Shown here in pieces: positions 1-11,837 of a stretch of DNA of 64,000 nucleotides. Where the stretch lies: contig JASANG010001326.1 of the NCBI GenBank assembly GCA_030248215.1, positions 1 to 64,000 on the forward strand, read 5' to 3'. The translations under genes and the position numbers were made by a program. The notes below the pieces were generated by a model, which saw only the letters and a program-made list of their open reading frames with translations, did no database searches and had not been told where the DNA came from. Within the stretch, counting starts at the first letter, position 1. Each line of letters starts with the position of its first letter. The DNA is from Enoplolaimus lenunculus (Eukaryota; Nematoda; Enoplea; Enoplida; Thoracostomopsidae).

Positions 1-59
1 CCGGAGAGAACCGGTTTGCTGCCGCGGCTCGGGCTCGCGACTGAAAAATCTTTGAAAAC

Positions 60-327
60 CTGAACTGAACTGGAAATGCAGCTCGTGCACTGCTCTTATA
101 TCCCCCTCCCAGGCCTCAGGTGATTGGTTTGAGTTTTTAACCAATGAAAAACCTATAACAGACGCGATCGAAAGCGATACTATTGGCCAGCTCACCACAG
201 CTGAGGAGAGCCAATGAAACGGCGCGAAACAGACGCGCCGAGACGCATTTCTATTGGTTACAGAAATCGGCTGCAAAGAGCCAATGGAAAGAATTCAACC
301 GTTACACCGGTGCACGCTGATTGGACG
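60..327 (-). promoter_or_regulatory. CCAAT-cluster promoter-like block facing left
   Basis: This mirrors the right-arm promoter block and points out of the window. The CCAAT/ATTGG boxes are retained. Its TATA position reads GATATAAG on the minus strand instead of TATATAAG, so this copy may be weaker. Any transcript would run past position 1 and cannot be judged here. Confidence 0.5.
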
Positions 328-899
328 GTTTAAATTTACACGTGGAATTGACTGTCCATCACAAAAAGGGGTCGCGCCGAAACATTGGGGTCCTCCATGA
401 TTAGAGCGAAGCAACTGTAAAGATTTGACATCACCGGACTCAGGTTTGAGTGCCAGACAACCCCAAGACCCACCGGCACGCATGCATGACTTTCACCGCC
501 AAGTCACTCTCCCTTTTGGGCGTAACATATCTATTTCCAGAGTATTCTTAACCAAAACGAGCAATAAGAAAGAAGTTCTGCCAGCTTTTCGAAACCTGCC
601 TTACATAGGGGAATCAATTACTAAATCGCAATTAGCTATCAAAACCAAAAAATAAAACTACAAGAAATATACTAGTACGAAATAATCTCGGTACTCGTGA
701 CGCACTCCTATTCGAGCATAAGCCTAATCGCAAGTCATCTTCAACCCATTTGGATAACCTATGAGCTAAACGTATAAATGTGGCCTAGTACGCTGAGAGT
801 GAGTCCAAGTCTGGTCACATAGCGAAAAGAAACATATTCTGAAATTGCTGCCGCAGGTGCAAAGTTTCCTGCTTTCTTTTTGGGTTCTTAAATGTCCAC

Positions 900-1575
900 C
901 CTTGATCGCAGACCCTAAGTCAGGGTGGTTTTATTGCTCAGCTCAGCAAGCTCTATCGAATGGTAGAGGTCCCAACTAAGGATTCCGAAAATCGTATTTT
1001 GGCATTTTCCGACCTCGGATCCGTAAAATTATACACGTAAAATTCCCAAAATGTGAAGGGCCCATAACTTTGGAACAAAGAGTCACAGACCCCAAGTCAC
1101 GGTAGTTTTATTGTTCAGTTCGACCCGCTGCGTCGAATGGCATAGAGCTCTAGCTTCAATTCCGGAATTCGGGTTTTTGCATTTTTCGCCCTGGGATCCG
1201 TAAAATTTTACATGTAAATTCACAAAACATTGGGTGGCCATAACTTTCGAAGGAGAGGTCCTGGACCTAGAGTCAGGGTAGTTTTATTGCTCAGTGCGAT
1301 TAGCTCTATCGAACGGTATAGGTCTCGTCGAGGTAGCTAAAAATTCACATTTTGGCGTTTTTCTGCCTCCGGATCCGTAAGGCTCCATAGGCAAAATTTC
1401 AAGTCTTAACGGGGTACAGCTTTCGGACGAAGCGTCTCTGACCCATGGTCAGGGTATTTTTATTGCTCAGTACGACCAGCTCTATTGAATGACACAAGTC
1501 ATTTCGAGGTCCCAGGAAATTTATATTTTGGTATTTTCTGCCTCGGGATCCGTACTCATACCATCTCAACTCGAC
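900..1575 (+). repeat. four-unit ~176-bp tandem repeat, left arm
   Basis: A block resembling GTCAGGGTAGTTTTATTGCT recurs near 917, 1094, 1270 and 1446. Each copy is followed by a CTCTATCGAATGGTATAG-like segment, a GGATCCGTAAAATTTTACA-like segment and a CATAACTTTCGAA-like segment in the same order. The units are diverged from each other but collinear. No coding sense is evident. A mirror copy lies in the right arm. Confidence 0.88.
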
Positions 1576-2974
1576 ATCCTGGCCCGTAAAATCCCTGGTA
1601 CATACGTCCGGCCCGCAGAACCTTCCCCAAGGCGTGCCGAGATACTGAACATAGAGGTTATGGCTCGGCTCCTCCTCACGGGTTGCCCCCTCCGGTTTGG
1701 TACACCGTTAGAACTCGACCTCACCCCCCCCCTTCTCGGAACGCCTTCTCTCAGCCGCACCCCTACGCGAAATTCAAAGCATCCGCGATTCATTTTCAAA
1801 TTTCAACAACTGCAACGTTTTACACGGGTCGATAACCCGGAGATTTAAATGCGACGATCTTGCAAGATTCAAGTGTTTTATGGCCATTAATTGCAATCGT
1901 AAATAGTTGTAAAACTGCGGTCGCCGCTAGATAAAATATATCGGTGACAGGCTCAAGCATCAAGGGGCGCGCACCATCAGAAAAGCAGGGACAGGCGATC
2001 TACCTGCCAACAACTCATAGGGGCTTGAGTAACGCATTTAAGAGGGGCGCGACCCCGGGGCGAAACCAGGCGGCATTCTTACATAATCCAGACCCTTCTA
2101 TCGTATAGAAAGCCTATGCGTTGAAGCCATCCAAGCATATGAGTACGGTAACTTAATCGGCAAACTAGCAGATCCAACACGGGCACCTGCTTCTAATTAG
2201 CCATTTGGGCTGCACGATCCCTTTTCTTGCAACCATCCAAAAGCCCATTCATACCCCTTTTCAATCTTTCCCCCACGTACTACCCCTGCAGTGTTAACTA
2301 TCGCCACCATTGCGCTATCACGTACACGTTTAACTCAACGCTGCACAGCGTATGTAGAGTTAAATTCCGGTGAGTATTGTGGGAGGTGAGTCTACAAGGG
2401 GGTTGAAACCCAGTCCTGCGCAATTTTCTGCCATTAGGCGAGCCCCACTACAGTGTTATGCCTTAAGATTCGTTCCCCTTTTTTGTCTTGCTACTATCCC
2501 CTATTTTCGGTGCAGTTATGCCTGACAGGCCCCTCTCAGCTAAGTCTCCCGCGAATGCTAGTCCTGCATGTGCACTGCGATTTTACTAGTCCTATTTAAT
2601 AGTCATACATTGTCTCTAGTCAAATCTGTGATTATTGGATTGCTGATCGAATTAACGGATGCGGTGCAGCTCTACTAGTCTTATTCAATGCATAAGTATT
2701 GTTTCTAGTCAGAGCAAGGATAGCCAAATCTCTAGTCAAACTAACGGGCCCCGATGAAAATGGTGATGGAGGTGAAAATAAGATCCCTGGAAAGAAACGT
2801 ATAGTCGATTCTTGTGTGATAGTGGTGCTAGTCATAGGCAAGTACACAGTGTTCTAGTCAGGTAGTAGGGGTAGTTAGTAGCTAATTTTAGAAGTGTCTG
2901 TCCTTGCTGCAGAATAATAATAAAATGACACCCCAGTAACGCAGGAAACAAAATACAACATTGAAGCAACATGC

Positions 2975-3168
2975 TACACATTATGGGAAGGGGGGGGGGG
3001 GGTGGGGCGGGGGGGGGGGGGGGGGGGGGGGGTGGGGGGGGGGGCCGGGGGGGGGGGGGGGGGGGTAGTGTAATGTGTCAGGGGGGGGGGGGAGGGAGTC
3101 TTCTTTGCGTGGTGGGATATATGTTAAGCGTTAGAGTGGTTAGGTAGGTGAGGGAGGTGTGGGGGCTA
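2975..3168 (+). repeat. poly-G insertion present only in the left arm
   Basis: About 150 extra bases, dominated by runs of G broken by a few T, C or A bases, sit between two points that are adjacent in the right arm (near 6060-6075). It could form G-quadruplex DNA or be a sequencing artefact. It coincides with the point where arm identity falls. Confidence 0.8.
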
Positions 3169-4429
3169 ACGGATGTAATCATACGATAAATTGCATGAAA
3201 ATACTACATGCCGAAAGATACCAAAAACATACCAAAACGTAACGGCGACATATAGAAGATACCAAAAACATACCAAAATAATAAAATAACAGACGGATCA
3301 TGAAAGCAAATAATTCGTTTTCCGCCGTGAAATAGCACAGGCCTGGGGGACTATACTCGTATATAGTTTACTGGTTAGTTGGATATTTTGCCTCAATCGT
3401 TAGTCAAATGTAATTCAGTACTAAAATTTGCATTTACTCCAATGGTATAAGATCTGTACCTGTGCGAGAAGGTAATGCAAAAAAGGGAATACACAAAGGT
3501 CGACGTTACTTGCGAAAAACAAAACATTACAAAATAATCCAAATAACATGCGAGATATTAAAGGAACCGAACACAATATACGCCAAAACCGAGCACAAGA
3601 CGTTGATAGGCTGCCAAAATAGTCAAGGTCCAAAGCCTAGGAGTAGATCGTTCCGTTGACAATTATTGCAGAAACAAAATGTACCTAAATTTCGTGCCAA
3701 GTTGATTTATTGATGATGAAAGGATTGTCTGAAATATTGCAATATTATAGTTTTATTGAGCATTGTCAGCGAATATCATATTATATATTTTCAAATGCCT
3801 ACAAGTTGAGGTAAATACAGTTGTCTGTTGATTATATATAGATGTGAAATCTGAATTTTTTAATTTTGTCGCTCACACGTATGGACATCCACTATACCGC
3901 GCGCTACTGCAAAAATGTCCGGGTCTAGAGCCGACGTCTTTTAAAACACTTATTACGGATCCTCTATAAAGTCGGTAGCAACGAGGAGTAAAGAATTGAA
4001 GTGTTATATAGCATCGAAAATAATAAACAAAAAAAATATAGTTATTTATTTTATTATTTTTTACCTTTTGTCCATCTTCGACAGTGTCGAAAATATAGTG
4101 TCCGTTCGCAATTGTACTACACGCTAGTTGAATTCGTTGTAAATCTACGGTGGTTGGACAAATTTTTACATTAGCGTCCATTATAACGTGGATGCCATTA
4201 CATACGCATCAATCATATAGTTTTAAAAGCTAGCTATACTGTTATTGGATGTGTTTGGATTTTATAAAAATGTCCGCATAGAGTTTATTGTTGAACATTT
4301 GTATATTTTGCGATTATGTTAATATTAATATAGACTTGGAATTGTATTTGTCGTTAAGTCATAGGGTCGCCGGAAAGCGTTAAATAAGGTAAAATTACTG
4401 CGCATTTTGTTGCTTTTTGCAAGTTCGCC

Positions 4430-4955
4430 AATTTCCCGCAATTTGATTCGCTGCCAAATTTGAATTTTTGCAAATTTATTTTCCCACGAATTTATTTTGC
4501 CGCCAAATTTATTTTGCGCTAAATTTGTAGTTTCCCACCAAAATTTGATTTACCGCAAAATTGTTTTTCCCGCAAAATTTGAATTTGCCGCTAAATTTGA
4601 ATTTACCGCAAAATTTAATACATGTTTTTCAAACATTTCAATGTCCCAGACATATCACTGCAACAGCTTGTCCGGAGAGTTTCTGAACTTTATGTGTTGC
4701 AATGGCATGTATGTTGGAGAGGTTATATAGGTTTGGGTTTTTTGGTTGCTTTCCCCCCCTCCCCCTCTCTTTCCTCCCGTCCCCCCCCCCCCCAGTCCGC
4801 CCTCTGGGTCGGAACGGGTTTTGGATTGTATTTTTTGGAGTTTTTAGGATAATTTTGGGGAAATAATTTTGGCGATTAATTTGGTGGGAATAAATTGAGG
4901 ATGGCGGATAAATTTGGTGGTTATTTGGGGATAATGGGCGAATAAATGCGGGAGC
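4430..4955. repeat. centre of palindrome: short A/T-rich repeats and a C-rich run
   Basis: From 4430 to 4620 a short motif like CCGCAAAATTTGAATTT recurs at intervals of about 20 bases. Its complement-like form (GGTGGGAATAAATT and variants) lies at 4855-4950. Between them is a pyrimidine stretch at about 4750-4797 with long C runs. This is the turn-around region of the inverted repeat. No gene is visible. Confidence 0.7.
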
Positions 4956-7471
4956 GACTTGCAAAGCAACAATGAGTTATTACCATTTACGCTCCGCGCG
5001 AGTTTTATAAGGGAATGTCGGATATGATTCTTATAATCAAAATGTAGTATAGTAGCTTATTGTGTATGGTTGGAGTATCAGTAATGCGGAAGTTTGCAAC
5101 CGTAGGGATTGGAATGGTGATAGGTGTAGTAATTGGGAAGTTGTGTTGGGGGGGGAGGTTTTTTTTGTTTTTTTTTGTTATTTCCTTAGGGTAGATTTAT
5201 AGGGATGTTAGAGTGTGTTTAAACGTGCCTACTAGCGACATTTTTTTGAGTAGCCGGGTATATGATGTTCAAAGTGTGAGGAAAATTAAATTCAGATTTC
5301 AATTAGTATATAATATTAAAGGACAAGTGGGTATGTTACCTCAAGCTTGTAGGCATTTGAAAATATATAATATGATATTCGCTACAATCCTCGAATAAAA
5401 CTATAATATTATGAATATTGTCAGGGACACATTCCTTTCATCATCAATTAGATCAACTTTGGCACGAAATTTAGGTACATTTTGGTTTATGCAATAAATT
5501 GTCCGGACGATTATCTCTGAGCTTTGACCTTGACTGATTTTGGCACTGATCAAGCGTCGTTTGGTGTATGCCTCGGGGTGCAGTATTTCGCGTTAATATT
5601 GTGTTCGGTTTCCCTTTTAATAGTCTCCATGTTCAGTTTGGCATTATTTTGTAATGTTTTGTTTTTCGCAAGTAACGTCGTGTTATCCTTTGTGTCAGGT
5701 TTCCCTTTTTTGCATTACCTTCTCGCACAGGTACAGATCTTATACCATTGGGAGTAGAATGCAAATTTTAGGTTACTGAATTACAGGTTTCGGACTAGAA
5801 CGGTATTGAGGCAAAATATTCCAACTTAACCAGTAGAAGCTATAGGGTACGAGTATAGGGTTCTCCTCCAGGCCTGTGCTAGTTGTGTTCACGGCGGATC
5901 AAACGCAATTATTTGTGCCTTGTCCATGATCCCGTCGTTGTTATTTTATGTATTTTGGTATGTTTTTGGTATCTTCTAGTATGTCGCCGTTACGTTTTGG
6001 TATGTTTTTGGTATCTTTCGGCATGTAGTATTTTCATGCAATTTATCGTATGATTACATCCGTTAATGTGTAGCATGTTGCTTCAATGTTGTATTGTTTT
6101 TCCTGCTTTACTGGGGTGTCATTTTATTATTATTCTGCAGCAAGGACAGACACTTCTAAAATTAGCTACTAACTACCCCTACTACCTGACTAGAACACTG
6201 TGTACTTGCCTATGACTAGCACCACTATCACACAAGAATCGACTATACGTTTCTTTCCAGGGATCTTATTTTCACCTCCATCACCATTTTCATCGGGGCC
6301 CGTTAGTTTGACTAGAGATTTGGCTATCCTTGCTCTGACTAGAAACAATACTTATGCATTGAATAAGACTAGTAGAGCTGCACCGCATCCGTTAATTCGA
6401 TCAGCAATCCAATAATCACAGATTTGACTAGAGACAATGTATGACTATTAAATAGGACTAGTAAAATCGCAGTGCACATGCAGGACTAGCATTCGCGGGA
6501 GACTTAGCTGAGAGGGGCCTGTCAGGCATAACTGCACCGAAAATAGGGGATAGTAGCAAGAGAAAAAGGGGAACGAATCTTAAGGCATAACACTGTAGTG
6601 GGGCTCGCCTAATGGCAGGAAATTGCGCAGGACTGGGTTTCAACCCCCTTGTAGAGACTCACCTCCCACAATACTCACCGGAATTTAACTCTACATACGC
6701 TGTGCAGCGTTGAGTTAAACGTGTACGTGATAGCGCAATGGTGGCGATAGTTAACACTGCAGGGGTAGTACGTGCGGGGAAAGATTGAAAAGGGGTATGA
6801 ATGGGCTTTTGGATGGTTGCAAGAAAAGGGATCGTGCAGCCCAAATGGCTAATTAGAAGCAGGTGCCCGTGTTGGATCTGCTAGTTTGCCGATTAAGTTA
6901 CCGTACTCATATGCTTGGATGGCTTCAACGCATAGGCTTTCTATACGATAGAAGGGTCTGGATTATGTAAGAATGCCGCCTGGTTTCGCCCCGGGGTCGC
7001 GCCCCTCTTAAATGCGTTACTCAAGCCCCTATGAGTTGTTGGCAGGTAGATCGCCTGTCCCTGCTTTTCTGATGGTGCGCGCCCCTTGATGCTTGAGCCT
7101 GTCACCGATATATTTTATCTAGCGGCGACCGCAGTTTTACAACTATTTACGATTGCAATTAATGGCCATAAAACACTTGAATCTTGCAAGATCGTCGCAT
7201 TTAAATCTCCGGGTTATCGACCCGTGTAAAACGTTGCAGTTGTTGAAATTTGAAAATGAATCGCGGATGCTTTGAATTTCGCGTAGGGGTGCGGCTGAGA
7301 GAAGGCGTTCCGAGAAGGGGGGGTGAGGTCGAGTTCTAACGGTGTACCAAACCGGAGGGGGCAACCCGTGAGGAGGAGCCGAGCCATAACCTCTATGTTC
7401 AGTATCTCGGCACGCCTTGGGGAAGGTTCTGCGGGCCGGACGTATGTACCAGGGATTTTACGGGCCAGGAT

Positions 7472-8147
7472 GTCGAGTTGAGATGGTATGAGTACGGATC
7501 CCGAGGCAGAAAATACCAAAATATAAATTTCCTGGGACCTCGAAATGACTTGTGTCATTCAATAGAGCTGGTCGTACTGAGCAATAAAAATACCCTGACC
7601 ATGGGTCAGAGACGCTTCGTCCGAAAGCTGTACCCCGTTAAGACTTGAAATTTTGCCTATGGAGCCTTACGGATCCGGAGGCAGAAAAACGCCAAAATGT
7701 GAATTTTTAGCTACCTCGACGAGACCTATACCGTTCGATAGAGCTAATCGCACTGAGCAATAAAACTACCCTGACTCTAGGTCCAGGACCTCTCCTTCGA
7801 AAGTTATGGCCACCCAATGTTTTGTGAATTTACATGTAAAATTTTACGGATCCCAGGGCGAAAAATGCAAAAACCCGAATTCCGGAATTGAAGCTAGAGC
7901 TCTATGCCATTCGACGCAGCGGGTCGAACTGAACAATAAAACTACCGTGACTTGGGGTCTGTGACTCTTTGTTCCAAAGTTATGGGCCCTTCACATTTTG
8001 GGAATTTTACGTGTATAATTTTACGGATCCGAGGTCGGAAAATGCCAAAATACGATTTTCGGAATCCTTAGTTGGGACCTCTACCATTCGATAGAGCTTG
8101 CTGAGCTGAGCAATAAAACCACCCTGACTTAGGGTCTGCGATCAAGG
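7472..8147 (-). repeat. four-unit ~176-bp tandem repeat, right arm
   Basis: This is the reverse-complement partner of the left-arm array (coordinate sum 9047), with the same four collinear units. Identity between the two arrays of the palindrome is far higher than between units within one array. The tandem duplication is therefore older than the palindrome, or the arms have been homogenised. Confidence 0.88.
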
Positions 8148-8719
8148 GTGGACATTTAAGAACCCAAAAAGAAAGCAGGAAACTTTGCACCTGCGGCAGC
8201 AATTTCAGAATATGTTTCTTTTCGCTATGTGACCAGACTTGGACTCACTCTCAGCGTACTAGGCCACATTTATACGTTTAGCTCATAGGTTATCCAAATG
8301 GGTTGAAGATGACTTGCGATTAGGCTTATGCTCGAATAGGAGTGCGTCACGAGTACCGAGATTATTTCGTACTAGTATATTTCTTGTAGTTTTATTTTTT
8401 GGTTTTGATAGCTAATTGCGATTTAGTAATTGATTCCCCTATGTAAGGCAGGTTTCGAAAAGCTGGCAGAACTTTTTCTTATTGCTCGTTTTGGTTAAGA
8501 ATACTCTGGAAATAGATATGTTACGCCCAAAAGGGAGAGTGACTTGGCGGTGAAAGTCATGCATGCGTGCCGGTGGGTCTTGGGGGTTGTCTGGCACTCA
8601 AACCTGAGTCCGGTGATGTCAAATCTTTAGCAGTTGCTTCGCTCTAATCATGGAGGACCCCAATGTTTCGGCGCGACCCCTTTTTGTGATGGACAGTCAA
8701 TTCCACGTGTAAATTTAAA

Positions 8720-8990
8720 CCGTCCAATCAGCGTGCACCGGTGTAACGGTTGAATTCTTTCCATTGGCTCTTTGCAGCCGATTTCTGTAACCAATAGAAA
8801 TGCGTCTCGGCGCGTCTGTTTCGCGCCGTTTCATTGGCTCTCCTCAGCTGTGGTGAGCTGGCCAATAGTATCGCTTTCGATCGCGTGTGTTATAGGTTTT
8901 TCATTGGTTAAAAACTCAAACCAATCACCTGAGGCCTGGGAGGGGTATATAAGAGCAGTGCACGAGCTGCATTTCCAGTTCAGTTCAGTT
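8720..8990 (+). promoter_or_regulatory. CCAAT-cluster/TATA promoter-like block facing right
   Basis: Seven CCAAT or ATTGG pentamers lie at about 8724, 8763, 8791, 8833, 8862, 8903 and 8921. They are followed by a consensus TATA box TATATAAG at 8946-8953. A TTCAGTTCAG-like stretch, plausible as an initiator, follows about 25-35 bases downstream. Dense alternating-strand CCAAT boxes ahead of a strong TATA box are typical of replication-dependent histone promoters and similar RNA polymerase II promoters. No histone gene follows; the first ATG downstream is at 9055. Confidence 0.6.
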
Positions 8991-9054
8991 TTCAAAGATT
9001 TTTCAGTCGCGAGCTCGAGCCGCGGCAGCAAACCGGTTCTCTCCGGTGCACTGT

Positions 9055-9333
9055 ATGGCGACACGGTGCACTTGGGAGAATTCGTGGCGCTGTATTAAAA
9101 GGTACGGGACGGTTGTATCAGAGATGCGCTCAGAGCGCTATAAATTTTATTATAGTGGACAAGCTATAGGCCCAGCTAGGACTAGGTGGTTTCACAAAGG
9201 GGGCGTGAGTAAAATTCCTGAAAATTTAAAGCTCTTTGTAGTTGGCGACAACACAGGACTTCTGATTAATCTAGTCGTAAATTTTGAAAGCCCGTATACC
9301 ATGGTGAAATTTAAAAAGTTACTCAACTGGTAA
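9055..9333 (+). CDS. possible 92-codon ORF downstream of the right promoter block
   Basis: This open frame starts with the first ATG after the TATA-containing block, just past the end of the palindrome, and begins MATRCTWENSW. I recognise no domain, signal peptide or family, and no splice or polyadenylation signal decides it. It is reported only because of its position relative to a promoter-like block; chance is a good explanation. Confidence 0.15.
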   Translation: MATRCTWENSWRCIKRYGTVVSEMRSERYKFYYSGQAIGPARTRWFHKGGVSKIPENLKLFVVGDNTGLLINLVVNFESPYTMVKFKKLLNW

Positions 9334-10735
9334 AAATAACCCGAACGGGGTCGAGCTATGCAATTGTCAACCGCGACGGGAAGGCCACAGCAGCCTAGTG
9401 CTAAGCACTTAGGATATGTCAAACAAAAGAGCCAAGCCCTTGTCACGCGAGAAAAATTTGGTTTGCCCCGTGACTTAAATGGTGCTCGCCGGGCCTTACT
9501 TAGGATAGTAGCAAGAATTTTCCCCAGGTTGACAATTGAGCTGCTGGACGTGTAGCCCGTGTAGGTCTTGTAATTCAAGGAAATTTTAAACGAGACCTTG
9601 TTGTGTATCAGACGCGATAGGAGGCATGCTTAGCCAGTGCTTAGGTCAAAAGAATGGTCTTAGGATCCCCAGTATACTTCTCAGTGGTCCATGGTACGCA
9701 TGTGTGGTATTTCAGACCGCAACTTAAGTCACTATCATACCGAGCCCTTCGTGCTACGCCCCTAGGAGGGATCCATCCCAAATGTGTATGCCAATCACGG
9801 GTGTCTTTTTGACTTAAGAATTGTTTGACCCACGCCGCCCAGACACAATGGGGCTCGGTAGCTCATAATCTCAGCAACCGCGTCGACCTAAACGCTTAGC
9901 TTTCTAAGGCCCGATAAACTAGCGGTAAGGTGGTTAGTCCACGTTCAGGTCGCTACAGGTACGCGTTTGAGCTTGCCAACTTCTGGAAGCAGAAGATTTA
10001 TAAATTTTTGTACTTTTAGCAATTACGTTTAATTATTCAAAGCTATTCTTGCTATCAGCGCTCTGCGCAAATTAACTCAACTCAAGTCAACGCTCAACTT
10101 TCGATAACCTGAGTCATATCCTAATTAAGGTATAACCATGTTTCTCATGTCATACGTACTATGTGCCGCTATAATAAATCAAAACTTTCCTGAGGGTAAT
10201 TGTTGCACCTAGAGCGCCATTTTGAATTTCCTGGCCTTGAGCCGTGGCTGTTAAAATATTTTGTGTTGATTTCTAAAAACGTTAAACTAACTAGGTTAAA
10301 GCTATAACTTTCGCCAGCCCTGGTCCGAACCAGAGGATAAGAACAATAAAATCTTGAAGGCGTGAATCGATCCACCTTTTTACAAAAGGTCCTTGACCAT
10401 ATGCTTTAAATTCTTCAGGATCGCCTTTGGATCACCCGTGATACCCGACATCCTTAGAACGGCAACAAAAGACCATTCTCATCCAGAAACCCGCGCCTTG
10501 GAATTATTAAGAGAAATCTTAGCAGGCGACCCGTTTGATAAACTCGGCTTAACTCTGATTGTTACGAGTGCGAATTACTTCCCTGCTAAGTGCGTATCGT
10601 CAAGGGCTTAGGCGTAAGACGATATCGGAATTTTGTGACTCTCAGAACCCGATATCACGCCAGGGGGACCGTCATCCTCTGGACACGTAGGCTTACAAGG
10701 TAGATCCACGACCAAGGACACCCGTGAGGGATACC
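9334..10735. other. unrecognised sequence, no supported gene
   Basis: The composition is closer to 45% GC and more even than the AT-rich DNA that follows. Only short open frames are present. I see no rRNA core motifs, tRNA, tandem repeat or transposon ends. Its texture resembles the outer palindrome arms, so it may be part of the same repeated unit. Confidence 0.5.
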
Positions 10736-10909
10736 ACTCGGATTCGTCCGCAGAGGTAAATACTGAAGAACGAAGGTGACCTACAGATGATATTTGCGGA
10801 CAAATTCAAATTTTTGAATACGATATGGGGTCTACAAGCAGACAAAATGTTATCCAATAGTCTATTAGGGACAAAACGTTTCCCAAACTGCTCCCGTTAA
10901 AACGTGAAC
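10736..10909 (-). mobile_element. fragment of GGTTCACGTTATAACCG-end element
   Basis: On the minus strand this segment matches the left part of the complete element at 25,608-26,206. Shared stretches include the terminal GGTTCACGTT, the ACAAAATGTTATCCAATAGT segment and the GGTGACCTACAGATGATAT segment. The other terminus is missing. Confidence 0.7.
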
Positions 10910-11837
10910 CCCGCATAAAACGTGGATGACCCCTTAACAATGAGTAAAATCGTTTTTAAGGGTTGATTTAAGCTCTTGCTTTTCGTATTATGGGTTCAAT
11001 TGTGTTGTGAATTAGTTAGAGAATGCGGCATATTTGCAGAAGTTGGTTCCAATTCGTTCATGAGATCTTTAGTTTTGTTTCGGATTTTGTAAATTAGACA
11101 TCAACACAGTTTCAGTCTAATTTTGGTCTAGATGTAGAATTTAGGCGTCTTTTGTGTTTTGTATTTTGCTATTTCTATTTGTTGCTTGAATTAGTATTAC
11201 TTCATTATTCACTTACGTTCTAAATTCCTAATAAATTTTTTATAACCGCCTTCAGTTATTAAAGCGGATTCGACGGGCTCAATCGTATTAAATCAGAGAT
11301 CGTACCCACAGGCTAACACCAAAAAGGGATGAACTCGCCTGGTCCTCTAATCCTCAAACCTTGCCACCTAACATATAGGTGTTAACATTCGCTATTCTAA
11401 TTTTACAGTGTGATAAAAGATACATCGCTAGTCAACTAAATGTGGTGGCTCTTTTCAGGTCTTGCGTTGTACTATAGTCGGGTCGCCACTCGAACAGTTT
11501 ACCGGCAGCATACATGTTGACATTTGTAGTTGAAACTAGCTTCGTTAAGTGGTAGTGCGTAGTTGCGTCTAAACTCTCAAAGTGCATACTGTTCTGCTGC
11601 TTTGTTATAAAATATTAGAACTGATCTCGTCCACCTCGCGCTTGGAACCAAAGGCAGTGATACGTGGATCGCGCAGCGAGCGGCCTTATGGATCCAACCA
11701 CTCGAAAATTTAACCATCAGCATAAAAAAGAATTTTCGCGCTTTGTGCCTTCACTTTATAAACTGACACTGTCTGGTTTGGTAAGCTGGGAAGGACGGTT
11801 TTCAGCGGTGTGATTGCAACTTAAAATCAGGGCCGTT

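Larger units (their letters stand above)
1..9046. repeat. 9-kb inverted repeat (giant palindrome)
   Basis: The sequence from position 1 rightward matches the reverse complement read leftward from 9046. Three separated anchor pairs give the same coordinate sum of 9047: 1/9046, 1489/7558 and 2632/6415. The outer ~2.9 kb of each arm differs only at scattered bases. Pairing continues inward with many indels to at least 4423/4959, so the spacer is only a few hundred bases near 4.5-4.9 kb. The left arm has an extra ~150 bases around a poly-G run. The left end lies at the window edge, so the true boundary there is unknown. I see no transposase or other recognisable protein inside. It could be a foldback element, a real palindromic locus or a fold-back sequencing/assembly artefact. 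Confidence 0.93.

Noticed and set aside
1489-1848. 119-codon frame in the palindrome (and its 7214-7558 partner)
   Set aside because: No domain. It overlaps the last tandem unit, and the two arm copies differ by a frame change within 350 bases, so coding is not conserved.
2632-2847. 71-codon frame identical in both arms
   Set aside because: Identity only reflects the near-identical arms. No domain, start context or splice support.
9046-10735. rRNA or mitochondrial-type sequence, suggested by the even base composition
   Set aside because: No conserved rRNA core motifs or tRNA cloverleaf could be found by eye.
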